From Lachnospiraceae bacterium (GTDB lineage Bacteria > Bacillota_A > Clostridia > Lachnospirales > Lachnospiraceae): a stretch of 54,845 nucleotides of DNA. Shown in pieces: positions 34,844 through 41,847 of this stretch. Numbering within the stretch: the first letter of the stretch is position 1; each line of letters begins with the position of its first letter. A program made the position numbers and the translations under genes. The stretch spans positions 1 to 54,845 of the forward strand of contig JAFQCI010000018.1 of NCBI GenBank assembly GCA_017416505.1. Direction: 5' to 3'. The notes below the pieces were generated by a model, which was given only the letters and a program-made list of their open reading frames with translations, ran no database searches and was not told the DNA's origin.

Positions 34844-35968
34844 ATGAGTAAATTTTGTCATAATTGTGGAACGAAACTGCCTGATGATGCGGTATTCTGT
34901 TCCGGATGTGGAACAAAAGTAAAAATAACAGAACAACCTACAGACGTTGTTAATACAAATCATATAGAAACGGTTCAGCCTATCACAGAACCTGTACAGC
35001 CAATTGTGGAAACTGCCACCACATTAGAGCAGGAAAAAACAGAAGAAAATGTGAACTACACAAATCCAGTGGAACCACCAAAAGCAGAGGAACCAATCAC
35101 ATATGCAAGCCCAGTGGAACCACCAAAGGCAGAAGAACCAATCACATATGCAAGCCCGGTAGAACCACCAAAGGCAGAGGAACCAATCACATATGCAAGC
35201 CCGGTAGAACCACCAAAGGCAGAAGAACCAATCACATACGCAAGCCCGGTGGAACCACCAAAGGCAGAGGAACCAATCACATATACAAGTTCAGTAATGC
35301 CAACAGAATCGGCATCTTATGTAGGTGGAACTTCTTATGAAAGACCTGTGTCTTCTGTACCACCGGTATCTCCGATACCAGCGGACCAGCCGATACCTGG
35401 ATTTGGAGCACCAGGAGCCAATAAAAATAAGCAGAACAAGCCAAAGAAGAAAAAGAAAGGTCTTGTTGTATTTTTGGTAATTGTTTTACTTTTAGCAGCA
35501 GGGGCAGCAGTGGTATGGTTTTTGGATAGTAAGGGAATCATTGAAATCTTCTCAAAAGAAGAAGAGAGTACATATAAAGAAGCCATTGATTTATATGTGA
35601 AGGGTATCGAAGAACAGGAAATTGATACTTTCCTAGATGCATACGGAAGCTTCTTAGTAGAAGAATTTGCGAACGGCGATGGCGAAGTATTCATGGAAGA
35701 AATCTATGAAGAATATGAATCAGAAGTAGGCGAGGGTGTAAGTATTGCCTATAAAGTAACAAAGGAAAAAGAATACTCAGAATCTAAGCTGAATAAATTA
35801 CAGGAAGAATTAGAAGAAGATTATGACTTTAAAGGAACGATAGACAAAGCCTATGATATTACCACCGAATTTACGATTGAAGGTGATGATGGAGAAACAG
35901 AGGACAGAGTGAAGTTCCTTGTAGTAGAAATCGAAGGTCAGTGGTATTTAGCGGAATTTGATAATTAA
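34844..35968 (+). CDS. Zinc-ribbon, repeat-linker, single-pass membrane protein
   Basis: 374 residues from the ATG at 34844, behind GGAAGGGG; the frame opens 21 bases earlier. N-terminal zinc ribbon FCHNCGTKLPDDAVFCSGCG with four Cys. A Pro/Glu-rich linker follows with five 15-residue units (VEPPKAEEPITYASP). Next is a basic stretch NKNKQNKPKKKKK and one TM helix (GLVVFLVIVLLLAAGAAVVWFL). The outer C-terminal domain of about 130 residues looks like a DUF4878/NTF2-like lipid-or-peptide sensor fold (YKEAIDLYVKGIEEQEIDTFLDAYGSF). By topology the ribbon is cytosolic and the last domain outside. Function unknown. It has its own promoter and terminator. Confidence 0.8.
   Translation: MSKFCHNCGTKLPDDAVFCSGCGTKVKITEQPTDVVNTNHIETVQPITEPVQPIVETATTLEQEKTEENVNYTNPVEPPKAEEPITYASPVEPPKAEEPITYASPVEPPKAEEPITYASPVEPPKAEEPITYASPVEPPKAEEPITYTSSVMPTESASYVGGTSYERPVSSVPPVSPIPADQPIPGFGAPGANKNKQNKPKKKKKGLVVFLVIVLLLAAGAAVVWFLDSKGIIEIFSKEEESTYKEAIDLYVKGIEEQEIDTFLDAYGSFLVEEFANGDGEVFMEEIYEEYESEVGEGVSIAYKVTKEKEYSESKLNKLQEELEEDYDFKGTIDKAYDITTEFTIEGDDGETEDRVKFLVVEIEGQWYLAEFDN
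35066..35290 (+). repeat. Five tandem 45-bp units in the zinc-ribbon gene
   Basis: Five 15-codon units, nearly identical with a few third-base changes (AAAGCAGAG/AAGGCAGAA alternate). Their alternation suggests block duplication. Confidence 0.9.
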
Positions 35969-36042
35969 GCGAATATGCCATGAATAATCAAGGTTAAGAT
36001 TATTTTAATAGGAATAATGATGCAGTAGAAAGAACGTTCAAA

Positions 36043-36086
36043 GTCCGAAATCGGAAATCATTTTGAGAGGATTTTGGACGTTTTTT
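36043..36086 (+). terminator. Terminator after the zinc-ribbon gene
   Basis: GTCCGAAATC (36043-36052) pairs with GATTTTGGAC (36070-36079) with one mismatch; GTTTTTT follows. Confidence 0.7.
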
Positions 36087-36125
36087 GGCACTTTGAAGAA
36101 ATTGCAGTAAAAGGAAGTTAGGTAT

Positions 36126-37238
36126 ATGAATAAGAGAATATTGATATGTACAGCTTCAACGGGGCAGGGGCATAATACCGTTGCTTTTTCTTTAAAAGAA
36201 GAATTAGAGCAGTTAGGGTACGATGCAGCCATTATGGAACCGATGAAACAAAAAAATGAGCATCTTGGCAACCTGATTGATGGTGGTTATAAGCTGTTAG
36301 CAACAAAAATGCCAAAGGTATATAGTGGACTATATAAAGTAACGAATCATGAAATGGTAGATGTAAGAGTAAATCGTTGGATTGATAATTTTATGAATGG
36401 TGGAATCGAAGAACTGATTAAAACTTACGACCCGGCATTGATTATCTCTACCCATCCTTTGCTGGTAAAACAGATTTCTGAAGTACTTTCCAAGGGAGAA
36501 ATTAAGGCGAAGTTTTTAGCGGTTGTAACGGATTTTCAGGCACACCAGGCATATATTTGTGATAAAATTGATGGTTATATCGTAGGAAGTCTTCCTACGA
36601 AAAGGGATTTAGTAGAAAAAGACATTGACCCGCAGATTATTTATCCTTATGGTATTCCAATCCGAAAGGATTTTTCGAAAGTAGATGGAGTTTACCAGAA
36701 GTCAGACCTTTTTACCCTTTTGATTATGGGTGGAAGTATGGGGATGAAAGCCATAAAAAAGGCATTGGCTAATATTTTAGACATGGAGGAAATTCTAAGA
36801 ATTTTCGTTGTGTGTGGCTCTAATGAAGAATTAAAAGAAGAATTAGAGGAAGTTTTAAGTAAATATTATGGTAAGAAGCAGGTAGAAATACTAGGATACA
36901 CTGACAAGGTAAATGAATTAATGGCGATTTCCGATGTCATTGTGACAAAACCGGGGGGACTTACAGTAACAGAAAGTCTTACCATGCGTCTTCCAATGAT
37001 TATTCCATACTATATTCCGGGACAGGAAGAAGAAAATACTAAGGTAATGTCAGATGAAGGGGTTGCCATGGAAACGGATATTGCAAAATTAGATGAAACC
37101 ATTGCAAAATTGATGCAAAAGCCATCTTTATTAGAATATATGAGGGAAAATATTGACCGATTGGTGGAGCCACATTCCTTTGATGATACTTTGGCATTGA
37201 TTGAAAAACTGATAAATGAATTTAACGAAAACGTGTAA
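36126..37238 (+). CDS. UgtP/MGDG-synthase-like glycolipid glycosyltransferase, first copy
   Basis: 370 residues with a GT-B fold (GT28). The N-terminal MGDG-synthase domain has ILICTASTGQGHNTVAFSLKEEL and the typical IDNFMNGG and STHPLL region. The C-terminal UDP-sugar-binding domain has LLIMGGSMGMKAIKK, VVCGSNEELKEEL, ILGYTDKVNELMAISDVIVTKPGGLTVTESL, and IPYYIPGQEEEN. Family members transfer glucose or galactose from UDP-sugar to diacylglycerol at the membrane, giving glycolipids and the anchor of lipoteichoic acid. It is followed by a paralogue 36 bases downstream; the pair may add successive sugars. Start ATG 36126 with AAGGAAG. Confidence 0.88.
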   Translation: MNKRILICTASTGQGHNTVAFSLKEELEQLGYDAAIMEPMKQKNEHLGNLIDGGYKLLATKMPKVYSGLYKVTNHEMVDVRVNRWIDNFMNGGIEELIKTYDPALIISTHPLLVKQISEVLSKGEIKAKFLAVVTDFQAHQAYICDKIDGYIVGSLPTKRDLVEKDIDPQIIYPYGIPIRKDFSKVDGVYQKSDLFTLLIMGGSMGMKAIKKALANILDMEEILRIFVVCGSNEELKEELEEVLSKYYGKKQVEILGYTDKVNELMAISDVIVTKPGGLTVTESLTMRLPMIIPYYIPGQEEENTKVMSDEGVAMETDIAKLDETIAKLMQKPSLLEYMRENIDRLVEPHSFDDTLALIEKLINEFNENV

Positions 37239-37274
37239 TATAAGCAGGCAGACCAGAGAGGCTTGGTGCAAACT

Positions 37275-38360
37275 ATGAAAAGAGTCATTATATTTACAGC
37301 TGCATACGGAAACGGTCATAATAGTGTGGCAAAGGTGTTAAAAGAACAAATAAAAGACCTGGGAGAAAACATCCAGGTGGAGATTTTGGACTTTTTTCAT
37401 GTGTTTGCAAAGGAAAAAGAAAATATGATGTATGGAGGATACGAAGAGTTAATTCGTACACTTCCGGGTCTTTTTAACTTATATTATAATGCAAAAGACC
37501 ATTTTAAATTTATCCGATGGTTTGATACGGCGGATGTAAGTATTCGTCGCCATGTAGCAGCCTTTTTTGAAAAGGTAAAAGTAGATTTGGTGATTTCTAC
37601 TTTTCCTGTTGCCTCCGGATATCTGGCACACTTAAAGGAACATAATAAGGCAGATTTTAAACTTGCTACAGTTATTACGGATTTTGTTGCTACCAGTGAA
37701 TGGTTATATCAGGGAACAGATTATTATTTTGTGGCAACCAATGAAATTAAAAAAGAGATGATAGGAAAAGGCATTGAAAAAGATGCCATTTTTGTAACAG
37801 GAATCCCGGTTCGAGAGGAATTTTATCAATACTGGGAAGAAGAAAAAATTCCAGGACTTATTACCTTTTTAGGTGGAGGCTTGGGACTTTTGCCGGAAAA
37901 CCCGGACTTTTATCTTGATATCAGCAGGATAAAAGGAGCCAAAATCGTCATTGTAACCGGTAAAAATAAGGCATTAAAAAAGCAGTTAGAAGAAGCTATA
38001 AAGAAAGATAATATTTCGATACTAGGATTTGAAAACAACATGCCAAAACTGTTAAGACAAAGCCAGGTAGTAGTGGGAAAGCCGGGAGGACTTTCTTTGT
38101 TTGAGGCAGTTATGGCAGATACACCATATATTTTATATCAGGCAAAGCTTGGACAGGAAAAACGAAACGAAAGCTACTTTTTAAAATACGGATTAGGGCA
38201 GGCTGCAAAAAATGAAAAAGAATGCAAGGCAGCGATTTTAAAGCAGTTTACAAACTCGAAAGAGAGAAAAATAGAAGAATTCCAAAGAAGGAAAATTCGT
38301 GAAAGCATAGAGCCGGAAAGTATAAAAGTGGTAATAAAGGATTTAGGAGAACATTTATGA
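37275..38360 (+). CDS. UgtP/MGDG-synthase-like glycolipid glycosyltransferase, second copy
   Basis: 361 residues from the ATG at 37275; in-frame TTG and GTG lie 12 and 9 bases upstream, closer to GAGAGG, so the true start is uncertain. Same architecture as the previous product: VIIFTAAYGNGHNSVAKVLKEQ, RRHVAAFFEKVKVDLVISTFP, ITFLGGGLGLLPENP, ILGFENNMPKLLRQSQVVVGKPGGLSLFEAV. The two differ clearly, so they are old paralogues with likely different acceptors. Its stop overlaps the deacetylase start (ATGA), indicating translational coupling. Confidence 0.86.
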   Translation: MKRVIIFTAAYGNGHNSVAKVLKEQIKDLGENIQVEILDFFHVFAKEKENMMYGGYEELIRTLPGLFNLYYNAKDHFKFIRWFDTADVSIRRHVAAFFEKVKVDLVISTFPVASGYLAHLKEHNKADFKLATVITDFVATSEWLYQGTDYYFVATNEIKKEMIGKGIEKDAIFVTGIPVREEFYQYWEEEKIPGLITFLGGGLGLLPENPDFYLDISRIKGAKIVIVTGKNKALKKQLEEAIKKDNISILGFENNMPKLLRQSQVVVGKPGGLSLFEAVMADTPYILYQAKLGQEKRNESYFLKYGLGQAAKNEKECKAAILKQFTNSKERKIEEFQRRKIRESIEPESIKVVIKDLGEHL

Positions 38361-39085
38361 ATCGATTTGCAAAAATAGGATTGGGAATTACAGGGGCTTT
38401 AGCGGGCATTTTTCTTGGATATTGTGCATTGCCGAATCTTTATGCGAGAAATGTTTCAAAGAGAGTTCGAAAGACTTTGCCGAAAGGCAAGAATCAGGTT
38501 GCGCTTACTTTTGATGATGGTCCAAATGCTGAATATACGGGAAGAGTATTGGATATATTAAAAAAATATCAGGTAAAGGCAACTTTTTTTATTGTAATAA
38601 AAAATGCGAATCAGAACCTTGATTTGATAGAGCGGATGAAAGCAGAGGGACATGAAGTAGCCTTTCATTCGTATAAACACCAAAGTGCATGGGAACTGAC
38701 TCCTTGGGAAACATTAAAAGAAATTCCTAAGGGAGAAGAGGAGTTAAAGGCTCAGAACATAAAATTTCATTATGTCAGACCACCTTGGGGGACATTTAAT
38801 CTGTTTACCTTATTTGGAATGTTAAGACGAAACCTTCAGGTTATTTTATGGAGTGTTGAGGCTTATGACTGGAGAAAACACCAGACCAAGGAAAAGATTG
38901 CAGAAATTATTTTAGACCGGGTAGAAGATGGAAGCATCATTGTATTACATGACAGTGGTGGGGCCAAAGGGGCACCGGAACATACCATAGGTTCTTTGGA
39001 ACTTTGGATACCGGAACTTTTAAAGAAAGGATATCACTTTGTAACCATCTCCCAGGGATTAAACACTTGCGAAAAGATAAGATAG
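38357..39085 (+). CDS. Membrane-anchored polysaccharide deacetylase (NodB domain)
   Basis: 242 residues. An N-terminal hydrophobic segment (IGLGITGALAGIFLGYCALP) is a signal anchor. The CE4 domain has motif 1 ALTFDDGPNAEYT with the catalytic and metal Asp, motif 2 FHSYKHQS (H-x3-H), motif 3 RPPWGTFN and motif 5 IVLHDSGG. It removes acetyl groups from N-acetylhexosamine in a glycan or glycolipid outside the membrane. Overlap of ATGA with the preceding glycosyltransferase gene suggests they act on the same molecule, such as a GlcNAc-lipid, rather than on bulk peptidoglycan. That substrate is inferred. Confidence 0.88.
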   Translation: MNRFAKIGLGITGALAGIFLGYCALPNLYARNVSKRVRKTLPKGKNQVALTFDDGPNAEYTGRVLDILKKYQVKATFFIVIKNANQNLDLIERMKAEGHEVAFHSYKHQSAWELTPWETLKEIPKGEEELKAQNIKFHYVRPPWGTFNLFTLFGMLRRNLQVILWSVEAYDWRKHQTKEKIAEIILDRVEDGSIIVLHDSGGAKGAPEHTIGSLELWIPELLKKGYHFVTISQGLNTCEKIR

Positions 39086-39102
39086 AAAGGAAATTTGGTG
39101 CG

Positions 39103-39624
39103 ATGATAAAGAAATTTCTTCGGTGGCTGATAGAAAAAATGGATAAAAGTTATCATAAAAAACATCATCTTATCTTGATTCCGGGATGCAAAAATGAGTG
39201 TTTTTACATTAATTCGCATCCTTATGAAGGGGAAGAAAAGGTATTAGAAGGTGGAATTCGGATTCAAAAGGGTGACTCTATTATAGAAATTCACATGAAC
39301 AACCAAAAATCCGATGAATTAAATGATATCAAAATCATTATGAGAGTATTAAAAGAGGCCTTAAAGGCGTTGGCAGTGTTGTTCCAGACAGAAGAATATA
39401 AAAACTGCAAGGCAGTATATGGAAACACCTTATTATATCCCATTGCAGAAAAATTTGGCTTTGAGGTATTAGAGGTGGATGAAAAAGATGTGGACAAGGC
39501 AGGACAGCTTTGGGAAAACATGATTAAATACGCATATAGTGAAAAAGGTAAGAAATTAGAAAGCAGGATTTCAAAAGAAATCTGGTATGAAAAGGAACGT
39601 TTGATAAACAAATGGTCAAAATAG
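39103..39624 (+). CDS. YkoP-like protein of unknown function
   Basis: 173 residues from the ATG at 39103, 17 bases after the deacetylase; the open frame begins earlier but inside that gene. Sequence starts MIKKFLRWLIEKMDKSYHKK and has HLILIPGCKNECFYINSHPYEGEEKVLEGG, then a helical half with NDIKIIMRVLKEALKALAVL and NTLLYPIAEKFGFEV. This fits the YkoP-like proteins that neighbour polysaccharide deacetylases and glycosyltransferases in Bacilli and Clostridia. No signal or catalytic motif is seen. Its conserved position suggests a partner in glycolipid or glycan modification. Confidence 0.6.
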   Translation: MIKKFLRWLIEKMDKSYHKKHHLILIPGCKNECFYINSHPYEGEEKVLEGGIRIQKGDSIIEIHMNNQKSDELNDIKIIMRVLKEALKALAVLFQTEEYKNCKAVYGNTLLYPIAEKFGFEVLEVDEKDVDKAGQLWENMIKYAYSEKGKKLESRISKEIWYEKERLINKWSK

Positions 39625-39736
39625 AAAATGTTCAGTTGCGGTTCCCGGGTGAATGGCAGCTGGATAGCGAGGTAAGAGTAGTCTTGGTTAAGCAGCTATG
39701 CCTAAGACATAGTTGGCTTGTTTAAGGGGTGATATT

Positions 39737-40792
39737 TTGAGTAAGAAAGAAAAAACATGGAATGGAATACTTTTAATTGCATTAACATTGTTGACGGTTG
39801 GTGTATTGATAAAGAATAATGAACTTAGTAATCTGGATGAGGTGCTGGCTAGTTTGAAACTGGGATATCTTGGACTGGCAGTGCTTGCTATGGTGGTAAA
39901 TACTTTATTTGACAGTGCTATTTTAAAATTGAATTCAGATTATCTGGGACATAAGATAAAATTCCGTCAGGCTTGTCTGCTTACAGTAAACGGCCAGTAT
40001 TACAGTATGGTAACTCCACTAGGCTCTGGGGGACAACCTATGCAGATTTATTCCATGAAGAGAAGATACGATATTCCTGTTTCAAAGGCAACGGCTGCCA
40101 CCATTCATAAATGTTTTACTTATCAATATGTGATAGCAGTTATGTCAGTGGGCGCATTCCTTATATTATTTGACTTTTTAAAACAAAGCTTTCCTTCTTA
40201 TTTCTGGGTTATTGTAATGGCAGTACTTATTAATGTACTGGCAACTGCCGCATTGGTCTTAATTGTTTATAATGGTAAATGGGTCATTAAAATTACGCAA
40301 AAAATATGTAATTTCCTACATCGTTTTCGTCTTACCAAGAATGTAAAAGCGAAAAAAGTACTTGAAACTGTAGAAGAATATGATACAAATTTAAAAGGAA
40401 TGAAAGATGACAAGAAACTATTCTTAACCTCCTTCTTTTTGAATTTCTGTGCCATGACCTGTTATTTCAGCATTGCCTATTTCGTATTCCGTGCCATGAA
40501 TGCATCAAATCTTTCCTTTATTGCAACATTCTGTATGCAGGTATTGGTTTATGCCGTTACAAGTTATATTCCAACGCCAGGTAACGCAGGAGCCTCAGAA
40601 AGTGGATTTTATATTTTATATGCGGCATTGGTACCGAATAAAAATCTGGCGGTTGCCATGTTATTATGGAGAATCATTATCTATTATCTGAACTTATTCG
40701 TATCAGCTATTATTGTATGGATAGATTTCCTGATAAGAGGAAAAGAGTCCGGAAAGTTTGATAAGGAACAACCGGAATGTGAATCCATGTAG
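39737..40792 (+). CDS. Flippase-like integral membrane protein (MprF N-domain/UPF0104 family)
   Basis: 351 residues from TTG 39737, which has AAGGGGTGA at the right distance; no ATG fits. Eight to nine TM helices. Family signatures: NTLFDSAILKLNSDYLGHKIKFRQACLL, SMVTPLGSGGQPMQIYSMKR (GGxP), and near the end VTSYIPTPGNAGASESGFYILYAAL. The same fold forms the flippase part of MprF and archaeal AglD-like proteins. After two glycolipid transferases and a deacetylase, it may translocate the glycolipid. It is followed by birA after 24 bases. Confidence 0.85.
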   Translation: MSKKEKTWNGILLIALTLLTVGVLIKNNELSNLDEVLASLKLGYLGLAVLAMVVNTLFDSAILKLNSDYLGHKIKFRQACLLTVNGQYYSMVTPLGSGGQPMQIYSMKRRYDIPVSKATAATIHKCFTYQYVIAVMSVGAFLILFDFLKQSFPSYFWVIVMAVLINVLATAALVLIVYNGKWVIKITQKICNFLHRFRLTKNVKAKKVLETVEEYDTNLKGMKDDKKLFLTSFFLNFCAMTCYFSIAYFVFRAMNASNLSFIATFCMQVLVYAVTSYIPTPGNAGASESGFYILYAALVPNKNLAVAMLLWRIIIYYLNLFVSAIIVWIDFLIRGKESGKFDKEQPECESM

Positions 40793-40816
40793 CTTGTAAG
40801 CAGAGGCAGGGGAAAT

Positions 40817-41638
40817 ATGAAAAAAGATGATTTAAATAAAAATCAATACAACGAGAATAAGTTAAAAGAAATGTTATGCACCAACTGGCTTGGCAAGGAA
40901 ATCAAATTTTTTGATATCTGCGATTCCACCAATATCAGACTACAGGAGCTGGCAAAGGATGGAGCCAAAGAAGGTACCGTTGTGATTTCTAAAGAACAGA
41001 CAGCAGGACAAGGCAGAAACGGAAGGGTTTGGAATTCACCAAAAGGAGAAGGAATTTTTTTAAGTATGCTCCTTCGCCCGAACTTTCACCCAAGCTACGC
41101 TTCTATGATAACACTGGTAACAGCTCTGGCGGTATTTTCAGCCTTGGAGAAAAATGGTGTGGAACATCTTTCCATAAAATGGCCTAACGATATCGTAGCA
41201 AATGGAAAAAAACTGTGCGGCATTCTAACCAAAATGAGTACTGCTCAGGATGCCATCCACTATGTTATTGTAGGGTTAGGAATCAACGTAAATCAAACCC
41301 GGTTTGATTCCGCCTTGGAACAGGTCGCAACCTCTATCTATTTAGAAACCAAAGAAGAAAAAAGCCAGCTAAAAATCATTGCTGACTTGTTATCTGCCTT
41401 TGAAACATATTATGAAACATTCCTAACAACCCAAGACCTATCTTTATTAAAAGAAGAATACAATCAAAAACTGGTTCACCTTAACTCCATGGTTCGAATC
41501 GTGGAAAATGGACAGGAAAAAACAGTAAAAGCCTTGGGAATCAATGAAACAGGAGAACTCTTAATAGAAGAACAAGGTCAGATAAAGACTATACTGGCAG
41601 GAGAAATCTCAGTACGAGGAATTTACGGTTATACATAA
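40817..41638 (+). CDS. birA: Biotin-[acetyl-CoA-carboxylase] ligase
   Basis: 273 residues. Catalytic core EQTAGQGRNGRVWNSPKGEGIFLSMLLRP with the biotinyl-AMP loop, SIKWPNDIVANGKKLCGIL, IVGLGINVNQ, and a C-terminal SH3-like domain (NSMVRIVENGQEKTVKALGINETGELLIE). The N-terminal winged helix of bifunctional BirA repressors is missing; only about 30 residues precede the core, so it is a monofunctional ligase. It attaches biotin to carboxylase carrier proteins in the cytosol. Confidence 0.94.
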   Translation: MKKDDLNKNQYNENKLKEMLCTNWLGKEIKFFDICDSTNIRLQELAKDGAKEGTVVISKEQTAGQGRNGRVWNSPKGEGIFLSMLLRPNFHPSYASMITLVTALAVFSALEKNGVEHLSIKWPNDIVANGKKLCGILTKMSTAQDAIHYVIVGLGINVNQTRFDSALEQVATSIYLETKEEKSQLKIIADLLSAFETYYETFLTTQDLSLLKEEYNQKLVHLNSMVRIVENGQEKTVKALGINETGELLIEEQGQIKTILAGEISVRGIYGYT

Positions 41639-41847
41639 TAAAGCCTAATATTTTGCAAAATATGGCATTCGATATTAAATGAAAAACGAAATATGGAACG
41701 TAGAAAAGATGCTTAGATTTTCTTGTTCTGGACAACGGAGTTGACAACTAAAGAAATCATACGGTTGACTTCAATATCTAAACCTATACAGGATGCAAAA
41801 AAGTAACAACTTGAATCCTAAAAAATCAAAATGAATGGATGGTTATG

